A stretch of 12,001 nt of DNA from SVKR01 sp963605115 (GCA_963605115.1 CAVCTM010000062.1:1-12001), one strand, 5' to 3'. Positions 1 through 6,975 are shown, counted from the stretch's first letter. Numbers and translations are program-made. Notes: generated by a model from the sequence alone, not told the origin.

Positions 1-180
1 AGGGGGAATCCAAGGGGGTCGCAAGACCCTCTTGGTCGTTCAGGAAAAGAGGGTGTCGGGAGGAAAACCCAATCGAAAGGGTTTTCCTTCTGACTGCGCC
101 TTTGCTTACTTTCCCCGCAGGGGGAAAGTAAGTCGCGTCCCGCGGACGCGAAACAAATTAAATTTGCGCCAAAGGCGCAT
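1..180. repeat. Multi-hairpin dispersed-repeat-like element, left edge
   Basis: Five short inverted repeats follow one another with little space between. They are 10-20/25-35 (11 bp with one G-U pair, GCAA tetraloop), 61-70/79-88 (10 bp), 105-116/121-132 (12 bp perfect, 4-nt loop), 133-140/144-151 (8 bp) and 165-170/174-179 (6 bp, AAA loop). No credible ORF with a ribosome site lies here. The density of stems suggests a structured RNA or a palindromic interspersed repeat. From memory, similar strings are common in Oscillospiraceae genomes, but copy number cannot be checked here. The element may continue beyond base 1. On the minus strand the 165-179 stem is followed by a T-rich stretch and could help end pucR-type gene transcription. 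Confidence 0.55.
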
Positions 181-252
181 TCAGCATTTAAAACCCCTTA
201 CCTTTGGGACGTAAAACCCCACACTTTGCCCACCGCAGACGGACACACCCGC

Positions 253-1728
253 TCACTCCTCCCCCTCGATCAAAAACGAAAACAGCAGCAGCTCGCGGTT
301 TTCGAGATCGTCGGGGCTGGTGTGCATGATGGACCGGATCTTGTTCATGCGATAGATCAGACTGTTGCGGTGCAGCCCCATGCGGCTTGCGGTGTCGGTG
401 TAGTTCCCGCCGCAGAGGAGATACTCGAAGAGCGTGCGGCTGTACTGGGTCTTCTCCTCCTCGTCGGCGCGGCGCAGACGGGTGAGGTCGGGGTGGACGA
501 GGCGGCGCAGCGCGGGAGTTTCGCGGCATTCGGCGGCGAGACAGCGGCAGGCGGTCTGGTACATGGTCGCGGAGCTCTCGCCGCTGCGGGCTGCCTGCTC
601 CAGCGCGGTGGAGGCCTGCGCGTAATATGCCGGCAGCTCGCCGAGCCCGGTGAACTCATAGCTGAGCCCCCAGAGAAAGGCGTCCGGCGGGATCTGGGCA
701 GCGAGCTGGCGCTGCGCCTGCGCATAGCTGCGCTTCGGTCCGAGACCGAGCAGGCAGACGACCTGTCCCCGATAGGAGAACACGACTGCGCCGGCAAAAA
801 ACTCCTCCAGCCGCCCGCGGAGGACGGCGAGGATGGGCGTGTCCGAGCGGTTTTTGCCCTCGATGACCGCGAGGACGAGCTCCTCGCCCGGCGCGAGACC
901 GCGGCTGCGGAGAAAGTCCGGGACGTTCGTCTCGCCTATCTCGCGCCCTTCGAGCAGCGCCGTCAGCAGCACGGAGGGGTCGGACACGGCGATGAGCTTT
1001 TCCGTGTTGCTGCGGACATATTTCTCCACGAGCTCGGCAAAGGTGTGCATCAGATGCACCTCGCCGCGGTTGAACGGGCGGCCGTTTTCCAGCGCGATGA
1101 TCTCCGCGACGCGGCGGCTGCTCAGGAAGATGTTGGCGTGCAGGATCATCGCCCCGTAAGCCGGGGAGCGCGCCACGACGGGGTATTTTTCGTTGAAGAC
1201 GTTCTGGAACTCCGGGTCCGTGCTGACGGTGCGCACCGCGTCGTAGTCGAGCGTGTGCTTGCCGACGCTTGCCTCCATGCGCGCCCAGTCGGGATGGGTG
1301 TCCGCCGGGTAGCCGTGGGTGATGGCGAAGGTCCAGCTGCTGTCGTTTTTGATGAACATCGGGCGGCGGAACGCCGTGTTCGCCGCGTCCAGCAGCTGCT
1401 GGAGCGAGGCGCCCTCGACCATGAGGGAGTAGAGCTGGCGCTCCCACTCGTTGTAAAACTCGAAGATCTCGCTCAGGCAGTTGCTGAGCTGCGCCGCGTC
1501 CGCGTTCGGCACGAGGATGTAGTCCATGTCGTTCACGAGCGCCGCGCCGGTCTTCCCCGCGCCGTGGATCTGCTCCGGCGGCACGATCTCCACGTAGCGC
1601 GCGCTGTAGCTGTCCGCGGCGCTCTGGCGGAACGCCGAGATGCGCGGCAGCCCCGCGTCGATGCTTGCCGCGGCGTCCAGCCCCCGCGCCTCCAGCTCCG
1701 CGCAGATCGTCCACATGCTGAGCTTCAT
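253..1728 (-). CDS. PucR/CdaR-family transcriptional regulator
   Basis: A 491-residue regulator, probably of the divergent operon at 2013-8498. Its C-terminus (about 430-468) is the PucR-type helix-turn-helix (HTH_30). This shows an 'SRTLFEYLLCGGNYTDTA' helix followed by 'GLHRNSLIYRMNKIRSI', the usual recognition helix of this family. Residues of about 250-370 look like the degenerate GGDEF-like domain of CdaR/PucR proteins. The N-terminal 240 residues would be the sensory part, and I do not recognise a specific ligand domain there. The start at 1728 is chosen because a GGGAGG ribosome site (1737-1742) sits 8 nt upstream and a strong promoter (1761-1789) lies just before it. The reading frame stays open to 1977, but that extension would begin upstream of the transcription start. 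PucR proteins are usually activators of catabolic genes responding to the substrate. Family confidence is high; the target is inferred from position. Confidence 0.9.
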   Translation of the reverse strand: MKLSMWTICAELEARGLDAAASIDAGLPRISAFRQSAADSYSARYVEIVPPEQIHGAGKTGAALVNDMDYILVPNADAAQLSNCLSEIFEFYNEWERQLYSLMVEGASLQQLLDAANTAFRRPMFIKNDSSWTFAITHGYPADTHPDWARMEASVGKHTLDYDAVRTVSTDPEFQNVFNEKYPVVARSPAYGAMILHANIFLSSRRVAEIIALENGRPFNRGEVHLMHTFAELVEKYVRSNTEKLIAVSDPSVLLTALLEGREIGETNVPDFLRSRGLAPGEELVLAVIEGKNRSDTPILAVLRGRLEEFFAGAVVFSYRGQVVCLLGLGPKRSYAQAQRQLAAQIPPDAFLWGLSYEFTGLGELPAYYAQASTALEQAARSGESSATMYQTACRCLAAECRETPALRRLVHPDLTRLRRADEEEKTQYSRTLFEYLLCGGNYTDTASRMGLHRNSLIYRMNKIRSIMHTSPDDLENRELLLFSFLIEGEE

Positions 1729-1760
1729 TTTTCCCGCCTCCCGCTTCGTTTTCTGCCTCC

Positions 1761-1789
1761 ATGATAGCATATCCGGACGTTTTGTGCAA
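1761..1789 (-). promoter_or_regulatory. Promoter of the PucR-type regulator
   Basis: On the minus strand, a -35 TTGCAC (1784-1789) and a -10 TATCAT (1761-1766) are separated by exactly 17 bp. A TG one base upstream of the -10 makes it an extended -10. The predicted transcript starts about 25 nt before the ATG at 1728. The dyad GCAA-C-TTGC at 1786-1794 overlaps the -35 and could be an autoregulatory site. Confidence 0.75.
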
Positions 1790-1844
1790 CTTGCAAAATC
1801 GCCTGGGACAAGATTTGGGGAAACCCCTAAAACGCAGGGTTTTT

Positions 1845-1862
1845 CGTTGTAGGAAATGCACA
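1845..1862 (+). promoter_or_regulatory. Direct repeat copy 1, candidate regulator site
   Basis: The 18-bp sequence CGTTGTAGGAAATGCACA recurs at 1961-1978 with a single change. It carries a TTGT-N9-ACAA dyad. It lies between the two divergent promoters, roughly 70-85 bp upstream of the operon's predicted start, a typical place for an activator. Binding by the neighbouring PucR-type protein is inferred. Confidence 0.55.
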
Positions 1863-1914
1863 ATTGTTTCGGGCTCGTTTGGAACAAATCTCCGTAGCGC
1901 AAAAAGGCGCAAAA

Positions 1915-1923
1915 TGCTACAAT
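1915..1923 (+). promoter_or_regulatory. Promoter of the catabolic operon (extended -10, poor -35)
   Basis: TGC-TACAAT is an extended -10 element (TG at 1915-1916, hexamer at 1918-1923). No good -35 is found 16-18 bp upstream, as the bases there read TAGCGC. This is what an activator-dependent promoter would look like. A GTAGC/GCTAC inverted repeat (1894-1898 and 1916-1920) brackets the promoter. Transcription would begin near 1930, giving an untranslated leader of about 80 nt that contains the second direct-repeat copy. Confidence 0.6.
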
Positions 1924-1960
1924 ATAACCGTCAAATTGGTGTTCGTCTCCGTTCCCACCG

Positions 1961-1978
1961 CGTTGTAGGAAACGCACA
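1961..1978 (+). promoter_or_regulatory. Direct repeat copy 2, candidate regulator site
   Basis: CGTTGTAGGAAACGCACA differs from the copy at 1845-1862 only at one base (C for T), and keeps TTGT-N9-ACA. It would lie downstream of the operon start, within the leader. The 116-bp separation is about 11 helical turns, so both copies would face the same side of the DNA, compatible with looping. Confidence 0.55.
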
Positions 1979-2012
1979 CCGGCAAAATAAAAAAACAGGA
2001 GGAATCAGTTTT

Positions 2013-2894
2013 ATGCTGCCACCGAATCTTGACGAACTCGATGCCTACAAAGACTACAACCAGATCCCCGATCCCTATGTTGGACCCGTGACGGACCCGT
2101 ACAGCGGCCTGGTGTTCTATGAAATGACCCACGAGTGGGGCACCGGCGTTCCCTCTTACCCCGGCGATGCGGACGTCATCTTCGACCACGGCGTGAAGCA
2201 TGCCCAGTTCGGCGTGCAGGCGTTCAAGATCCGCACCAACTTCCATACCGGCACCCATCTGGTCGCGCCGATCCACATGTACTGCTACGGCGACGATCTG
2301 GAGCATCTGAGCGTTGACCACTACTTCGGCAACGGCGTGATCCTCGATCTGCGCAATAAGAGCAACTGGGACAAGATCACCGCGGACGACCTGAAGGCCG
2401 CCGGTGAGATCCGCGAGGGCGATATGGTCGCCATCAACACCGGCTGGCACCACAAGTACTCCGACTCCATGGAGTATTTCGGCGAGGCTCCGGGTCTGAC
2501 CCTCGATGCCGCTGAGTACCTCATCTCCAAGAAGGTAAAGCTCGTCGCCGTCGATATGCCCTATGTCGACTGCCCCTGCACCACCGTCCTGACCCCGCAT
2601 GTCGGCCGCCATGGTCCGTTCATGAAGCGTCTGGTCCCCATCTACAAGGAGAAGACCGGCCGCGACGCGCTGGAGGATTATCCCGGCTTCTATCCCGCAC
2701 ACAAGGCGCTCGCCAAGGCGGGCATCCCCGTCATCCAGCAGATGGCTGGCGACGTGGACGACATCACCGGCAAGCGCGTGACCATGATCGCCACCCCGTG
2801 GAAGATCCGCCGCGGCGACGCATGCCCCGTCCGCTTCACCGCCATTATCGATCCGACCGGCAACGTCCGCATCGATAAGGGCGAGGCTTTTTGA
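2013..2894 (+). CDS. Cyclase-family metal hydrolase, divergent copy (first of two)
   Basis: A 293-residue member of the cyclase family (PF04199; kynurenine formamidase KynB and isatin hydrolase are relatives). These enzymes hydrolyse amide, lactone or cyclic substrates at a divalent metal site. The signature HxGTHxDxPxH appears at 78-88 as HTGTHLVAPIH, with Val84 where the metal-binding Asp belongs. His230 is present, but the residue aligned with the later Glu ligand is Gln242 ('GIPVIQQMAG'). So two expected ligands are changed, and the protein may bind metal differently or act as a non-catalytic partner. AGGAGG (1997-2002) lies 10 nt before the chosen ATG; the longer reading frame upstream runs through the promoter and is not used. 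It is the first gene of the operon, 30 bp before its paralogue. It is cytoplasmic, with no signal peptide. The substrate is unknown. Confidence 0.85.
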   Translation: MLPPNLDELDAYKDYNQIPDPYVGPVTDPYSGLVFYEMTHEWGTGVPSYPGDADVIFDHGVKHAQFGVQAFKIRTNFHTGTHLVAPIHMYCYGDDLEHLSVDHYFGNGVILDLRNKSNWDKITADDLKAAGEIREGDMVAINTGWHHKYSDSMEYFGEAPGLTLDAAEYLISKKVKLVAVDMPYVDCPCTTVLTPHVGRHGPFMKRLVPIYKEKTGRDALEDYPGFYPAHKALAKAGIPVIQQMAGDVDDITGKRVTMIATPWKIRRGDACPVRFTAIIDPTGNVRIDKGEAF

Positions 2895-2924
2895 GAACGA
2901 AGAAAGAAAGGAGAGTAAGAACAC

Positions 2925-3731
2925 ATGAGCGTACAGATTTTTGACCTGTCCCATACCTTCGAGCCGTTTATGCCCCAGTGGCCGTCCGGCTGCAACCTGA
3001 AGGAGGAAGTCATCCGTTACCACGCCGATGCAGATATGTACAACATCCAGTGGGAAGGCATCATGCACCGCGGCACCCATATGGACGCCCCTCTGCATGT
3101 CACCGAGCTGACTCCGGACATCACCCAGTATCCTCTCTGGCGTTTCTTCGGCTCCGGCGTCTGCGTGAGCGTCCCCAAGGGCAAGTGGGGCAAGCTTGAG
3201 CCGGAAGATCTCGAAAAGTTCAACGATGTCATCAAAGAGGGCGACATCGTGATGATCAACACCACCCAGCACCACATCTGGAGCGACAGCGACGACTACT
3301 TCGCTTACGGCTGCGGCGCCACCGGCGAGCTCGCCAAGTGGTTCGTTGAGAAGAAGGTCAAGATGGTCGGCTACGGCTGCCAGGCCAACGACCACCCCAT
3401 CGCCACCAAGCTCGTGGACCTCGGTCTCGGACCCCTGCGCCCCGACCTCATCGAGGAGTGGAAGCAGACCTACGGTCGCGACCCGAAGGAAGACTTCCCG
3501 CTCTGGGAGCCGGCGCATAAGTTCCTGATGGTCGAGGGCGGTATCCCCGGCATCGAGAACGTCGGCGACGACGCCTTCGGCAAGGAGGGCGGCGACTTCG
3601 ACGAGGTCACCGGCAAGCGCTGCTTCTTCGCGGCGTTCCCGTGGCGCTTCCACATGGGCGAAGGCTCCGGCGTCCGCGTGCTCGCGCTGACCGACCCGGA
3701 CCAGACCTTCCGTTTCGAGAAGGGCGAATAA
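2925..3731 (+). CDS. Cyclase-family metal hydrolase, canonical copy (second of two)
   Basis: A 268-residue PF04199 cyclase/kynurenine-formamidase-like hydrolase. The metal motif is complete: HRGTHMDAPLH at 48-58 (His48, His52, Asp54, His58), with His198 and Glu211 ('IPGIEN') as the later ligands expected from the KynB pattern. It should therefore be the active ring- or amide-opening hydrolase of the operon. AAAGGAG (2907-2913) stands 11 nt before ATG. It follows its divergent paralogue by 30 bp and is clearly co-transcribed with it. Residues of about 119-130, 'WSDSDDYFAYGC', and a long insert before the C-terminal strand may shape the substrate pocket. Linear amide (formamidase), cyclic imide, isatin-like and cyclic 1,3-diketone substrates are all possible. 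The downstream beta-keto acid cleavage enzyme favours a ring that opens to a keto acid. Confidence 0.88.
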   Translation: MSVQIFDLSHTFEPFMPQWPSGCNLKEEVIRYHADADMYNIQWEGIMHRGTHMDAPLHVTELTPDITQYPLWRFFGSGVCVSVPKGKWGKLEPEDLEKFNDVIKEGDIVMINTTQHHIWSDSDDYFAYGCGATGELAKWFVEKKVKMVGYGCQANDHPIATKLVDLGLGPLRPDLIEEWKQTYGRDPKEDFPLWEPAHKFLMVEGGIPGIENVGDDAFGKEGGDFDEVTGKRCFFAAFPWRFHMGEGSGVRVLALTDPDQTFRFEKGE

Positions 3732-3804
3732 TTCCCCGTCTTATTTTCAGAATCCCGGCATAAAAATTTTGCGGCTGAACACCGCACAAAGGAGATAAAG
3801 CATT

Positions 3805-4584
3805 ATGGATCTGTTTAATCTTCAGGGCAAGAACGTTGTTGCTGTCGGCGGCGCCGGCGGCATCGGTCAGGCGATCGCGCAGGGCTTCGTCGAGGCCGGC
3901 GCAAACGTCATCATCGCTTCCCGCAGCGAGGCTTCTCTGGAGCGCGCGCAGGAGGAGATCAAGGCCGCTACGGGCAAGACCGTCGGCTACTACACCGTGG
4001 ACGCCACCAACGAGGCGGACGTGCAGGCGCTCGTCGAGAAGACCGTCAAGGATCTCGGCAAGGTCGACGTTCTGGTCTGCGCGCAGGGTCTGAACAAGAA
4101 GTTTCCGGCGCAGGACTTCCCGATGGACGTCTATCAGCAGATGCTGATGGTCAACGTTCTGGGCGTTATGTGCTGCTGCAAGAACTTCGGCAAGCACATG
4201 ATCGAGAACGGCTACGGCAAGATCGTCATCCTGTCCTCCGTCCGCGGCAAGGTCGCGACCAAGGGGCCCGGCAACGCCGCTTACGCTGCCACCAAGGGCG
4301 CTGTTGACATGATGGTCCGCCAGCTCGCGAGCGAGTTCGGTCCCCACGGCATCACCGTGAACGCCCTCGGTCCCACGGTCACCGAGACCCCGATGATGAA
4401 GGCTGTTATCGAGCAGCGCGGCGGCGACGCTTACCGCAAGAGCCTTGCCGACGATCTGCCGATGCGCCGCATGGCTGTTCCTGAGGACTGCGTGGGCACC
4501 GCTCTGTTCCTCGCTGCCCCGGCTTCCGACTTCCTGACCGGCAACATCCTGTATCCGGACGGCGGTCTGACCTGCGTCCGCTAA
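3805..4584 (+). CDS. Short-chain dehydrogenase/reductase (SDR)
   Basis: A 259-residue classical SDR, a soluble NAD(P)-dependent keto/hydroxy oxidoreductase. The Rossmann glycine motif GGAGGIG is at 15-21, the catalytic Asn is Asn117 ('MVNVLG'), Ser is at 144/145 ('ILSSVRG'), and the YxxxK pair is Tyr160/Lys164 ('YAATK'). The usual NNAG motif is altered to CAQG at 92-95. An Arg at position 40 after the second strand hints at NADP(H), by analogy only. Overall it looks most like the gluconate 5-dehydrogenase / 3-oxoacyl reductase group, but substrate cannot be read from sequence. AAAGGAG (3788-3794) is 10 nt before ATG, and the gap to the preceding gene is 73 bp. In the operon it would reduce a ring ketone or oxidise the hydroxy acid released by ring opening, to supply the beta-keto acid for the next enzyme. 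Confidence 0.9.
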   Translation: MDLFNLQGKNVVAVGGAGGIGQAIAQGFVEAGANVIIASRSEASLERAQEEIKAATGKTVGYYTVDATNEADVQALVEKTVKDLGKVDVLVCAQGLNKKFPAQDFPMDVYQQMLMVNVLGVMCCCKNFGKHMIENGYGKIVILSSVRGKVATKGPGNAAYAATKGAVDMMVRQLASEFGPHGITVNALGPTVTETPMMKAVIEQRGGDAYRKSLADDLPMRRMAVPEDCVGTALFLAAPASDFLTGNILYPDGGLTCVR

Positions 4585-4611
4585 GCGCGAACCGACTCAT
4601 CAAAAGACCCA

Positions 4612-4643
4612 TTCTCCGCGGGGCGCTTTTGCCCCGCGGAGAA
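4612..4643. promoter_or_regulatory. Perfect 13-bp hairpin between SDR and BKACE genes
   Basis: TTCTCCGCGGGGC (4612-4624) pairs perfectly with GCCCCGCGGAGAA (4631-4643) around a GCTTTT loop. No U-tract follows on the plus strand, so it is not a normal intrinsic terminator. It may instead protect the 3' end of the upstream message or mark a processing point within the operon. Confidence 0.6.
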
Positions 4644-4698
4644 CGTGCCAATAAAATAACAACACACAACGGATCGAAATTTGGAGGAGAATCCTACC

Positions 4699-5547
4699 AT
4701 GGGCAAGAAGATCATTATCACCGCCGCCCTCTGCGGCGCCGGCACTACCAAGAAGCAGACCCCGTATGTCCCCATCACCCCGGAAGAGATCGCGGCGGAC
4801 GCCGTCGCCTGCGCCAAGGCGGGTGCTTCCATCATCCACATCCACGTCCGCGACGAGCAGGGCGCCAACACCATGGAAGTCGAGCGCTTCTGCTATGTCA
4901 TGAACTATGTTCAGGCTGCGCTGGACAAGGAGGGTCTGAACCCCGTCCTGAACCCGACCACCTCCGGCTCCAAGTTCCCCATCGAGATGCGTCTGGGCTC
5001 TCTGCCCATCCTGAAGCCCGAAATGTGCTCTTACGATCCGGGCTCCCTGAACTGGGGCAACAGCTACATCTTCAAGAATGAGCCGAAGTTCCTTGAGGAT
5101 CTCGGCACCATGTGCCAGGAGCTCAACTGCAAGCCGGAGTGCGAGGTCTTCGACGGCGGCTTCTGCGGCAACATCGCTTACTATCTGAAGAAGGGCTTCC
5201 TGAAGGGACCGGTCCATGCGCAGCTCGTTCTCGGCGTTGCCGGCGGTATGCCCGGCACCATCGAGTCCATCGACTACCTGACCCGTCACCTGCCGGCGGA
5301 CTGCACCTGGTCCATCACCGGTATCGGACACGCGCATATGCCCTGCCTGCTGGGTGGCCTCGCCGCCGGCTGCGACGGCCTGCGCGTCGGTCTGGAAGAC
5401 AACATCTATATGGAGAAGGGCGTTCTGGCGACCAACGAGCAGCTCGTTGAGCGCGCCTGCCGCATCGCTGTCGACGCCGGCCGCGAGATCGCGACCCCGG
5501 CTGAGACCCGCGAGATCCTTGGTCTGAAGGGCAAGATGGGCGACTAA
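4699..5547 (+). CDS. Beta-keto acid cleavage enzyme (BKACE, DUF849 family)
   Basis: A 282-residue zinc enzyme of the BKACE family (PF05853). It condenses a beta-keto acid with acetyl-CoA and splits it to acetoacetate plus a new acyl-CoA. The prototype is 3-keto-5-aminohexanoate cleavage enzyme of lysine fermentation. Visible marks are 'ITAALCGAG' at the N-terminus and 'TPYVPITPEEIA' at 21-32. HIHVRD at 47-52 supplies zinc ligands His47 and His49, TTSGS lies at 87-91, and 'GLRVGLEDN' at 227-235 supplies Arg229, Glu233 and Asp234, matching the prototype's Arg-Glu-Asp set. GGAGGAG (4683-4689) sits 9 nt before the chosen ATG; an in-frame TTG at 4681 precedes this site and is rejected. It is the key link of the operon: the pathway must pass through a beta-keto acid, and the downstream CoA-transferase can use the acyl-CoA formed. 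The side-chain specificity group cannot be assigned by eye. Confidence 0.92.
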   Translation: MGKKIIITAALCGAGTTKKQTPYVPITPEEIAADAVACAKAGASIIHIHVRDEQGANTMEVERFCYVMNYVQAALDKEGLNPVLNPTTSGSKFPIEMRLGSLPILKPEMCSYDPGSLNWGNSYIFKNEPKFLEDLGTMCQELNCKPECEVFDGGFCGNIAYYLKKGFLKGPVHAQLVLGVAGGMPGTIESIDYLTRHLPADCTWSITGIGHAHMPCLLGGLAAGCDGLRVGLEDNIYMEKGVLATNEQLVERACRIAVDAGREIATPAETREILGLKGKMGD

Positions 5548-5580
5548 GACAGTCCCGCTTTTCCAAGGCAGACACAACAC

Positions 5581-5611
5581 CGCCGGGAGGCTTCATATCG
5601 GCCTCCCGGCG
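5581..5611 (+). terminator. GC-rich hairpin after the BKACE gene, possible weak terminator
   Basis: CGCCGGGAGGC (5581-5591) pairs with GCCTCCCGGCG (5601-5611), an 11-bp perfect stem with a 9-nt loop. The bases after it, CGCTTTCATTCT, are only partly T-rich. Partial termination or message stabilisation, lowering carrier and CoA-transferase expression relative to the enzymes upstream, is plausible. Confidence 0.45.
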
Positions 5612-5625
5612 CGCTTTCATTCTGC

Positions 5626-5674
5626 GTGAGCGCCGAAGAAATCGCGCTTCCGGGACGATTTCTTCAGCGCTCAC
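5626..5674. repeat. 19-bp inverted repeat upstream of the carrier gene
   Basis: The arms 5626-5644 and 5656-5674 are complementary over 19 bases with one mismatch and an 11-base spacer. The core is GAAGAAATCG facing CGATTTCTTC. It follows the hairpin at 5581-5611 and ends about 60 bp before the carrier start. No promoter could be recognised around it. It may be an operator, an RNA structure controlling the second half of the operon, or a small palindromic repeat. Confidence 0.6.
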
Positions 5675-5736
5675 CGAAAATCCCACGGGGATGGTTTTTG
5701 AAAAAGTTTTATTTGAGAAAGAGGAAAGAAAAGAAA

Positions 5737-6975
5737 ATGGATTATCTTAGCAGCGTACTGGCGTCCATGATGAGCACGATCTTCTTCGTGGCGCTCATCG
5801 CCGCGGTGGGTTACCTGATCGGCGGCTTCTCCGTCAAGGGCATCTCCCTCGGTACCGCCGGCGTCCTCCTGATGGCACTTATTTTCGGCATCATCGCGAG
5901 CAAGAACCCCTACATCACCATTGGCAGCAAAAACATCGTGCTCTTCCTGAAGAGCGCCGTTGAGCTCGACGACGGCACCGTTCTCGCCGCCAACAGCGGG
6001 AGCTATAACCTCATCAGCAGCATCGGCACCGCCCTGTTCGTCACGGCGGTCGGTCTCATCGCCGGTCCGAAGTTCTTCCGCACCTTCAACAAGCAGAACC
6101 TCGGCTACATCCTGATGGGCGTCGTCGTCATCGCCGTCGGCGCGCTGACCGCGATCGTCATCATCAAGGTCAGCCCGGACCCGGACGTCAACTCCTCCCT
6201 CGTCACCGGCCTGATGACCGGTGCGCTGACCAGCACCCCCGGTCTTTCCGCCGCGAAGGAAGTCGCGATGGACGAGGCGAAGGTCACGGCGGGCTACGGC
6301 ATCGCCTATATCTTCGGCGTTCTCGGCGTCGTCTTCTTCGTGCAGCTCATGCCGCGCATCCTGAAGATCGACATCGCCAAGGAGCGCGAGAGCTTCGTCG
6401 CCGCCAACGTCATCAAGATCCCTGAGCCGAAGAAAAAGCTCTTCAAGGTCGACTCCGAGAGCTTCTTCCCCTTCTTCCTCGCCATCACCTTCGGCTGCAT
6501 CATCGGCGCGATCAAGATCCCCGGCATCAACTTCTCCCTCGGCACCTCCGGCGGCACCCTGATCGCGGGCCTCATCATCGGTCACTTCGGACATATCGGA
6601 CCCATCGACTGCCGCGTCAGCAAGCAGAGCCTCGTGTTCTTCCGCGAGCTCGGTCTCTGCCTGTTCCTGATCGGCGCGGGCGTCCCCGGCGGCGTCAACT
6701 TCGTCGCGAACGTCAAGGTGAGCTACTTCATCTTCGGCGCCCTCATCACGCTCATCCCGATGATCGTGGGCTATATCCTCGGCCGCTACGTCTTCAAGCT
6801 GAGCATCTTCAATAACCTCGGCTCCATCACCGGCGGCATGACGAGCACCCCCGCGCTCGGCACCCTGATCGCCACCGCCGGCACCGACGAGGTCACCGCG
6901 GCTTACGCCTCCACCTATCCGTTTGCCCTCGTCTGCGTGGTGCTCGCAGCTAAGATCATCTGTACGATCATGTAA
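5737..6975 (+). CDS. AspT/YidE-type (AAEx family) membrane carrier lacking RCK domains
   Basis: A 412-residue integral membrane protein with about 10-12 hydrophobic segments in two halves. Each half carries the family's duplicated signature: 'TGALTSTPGL' (161-170) and 'TGGMTSTPALG' (365-375). A second internal duplication is 'SLGTAGVLLMALIFG' (37-51) and 'SLGTSGGTLIAGLIIG' (267-282). This is the aspartate-alanine exchanger family (PF06826), whose characterised member AspT exchanges carboxylates and helps generate energy. AspT and YidE are longer (about 540-560 residues) with two central RCK_C domains. Here the halves are joined by only about 30 residues (210-240), so the regulatory domains are missing. 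GAGGAA (5721-5726) is 10 nt before ATG, and the upstream open frame overlaps the inverted repeat. In context it probably moves an organic-acid substrate or product, perhaps by exchange. The exact cargo is unknown. Confidence 0.82.
   Translation: MDYLSSVLASMMSTIFFVALIAAVGYLIGGFSVKGISLGTAGVLLMALIFGIIASKNPYITIGSKNIVLFLKSAVELDDGTVLAANSGSYNLISSIGTALFVTAVGLIAGPKFFRTFNKQNLGYILMGVVVIAVGALTAIVIIKVSPDPDVNSSLVTGLMTGALTSTPGLSAAKEVAMDEAKVTAGYGIAYIFGVLGVVFFVQLMPRILKIDIAKERESFVAANVIKIPEPKKKLFKVDSESFFPFFLAITFGCIIGAIKIPGINFSLGTSGGTLIAGLIIGHFGHIGPIDCRVSKQSLVFFRELGLCLFLIGAGVPGGVNFVANVKVSYFIFGALITLIPMIVGYILGRYVFKLSIFNNLGSITGGMTSTPALGTLIATAGTDEVTAAYASTYPFALVCVVLAAKIICTIM

Noticed and set aside
226..1764. Long plus-strand ORF (512 codons) opposite the regulator gene
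   Set aside because: Antisense shadow of a clear PucR-type gene. It has no ribosome site and no recognisable domain, and such open frames are expected opposite GC-rich coding DNA.
1817..1842. Overlapping GGGG/CCCC and AAACCC/GGGTTT pairings between the divergent promoters
   Set aside because: They lie upstream of both predicted transcripts, so no RNA switch is expected.
1761..2012. Upstream in-frame start for the first cyclase
   Set aside because: The extension would overlap the promoter and both direct repeats, while AGGAGG is correctly placed before the ATG at 2013.
1917..3653. Long minus-strand ORF (578 codons) opposite both cyclase genes
   Set aside because: It runs through the operon promoter and two motif-bearing genes. 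Its translation is low-complexity Val/Ala/Asp/Leu without a family match.
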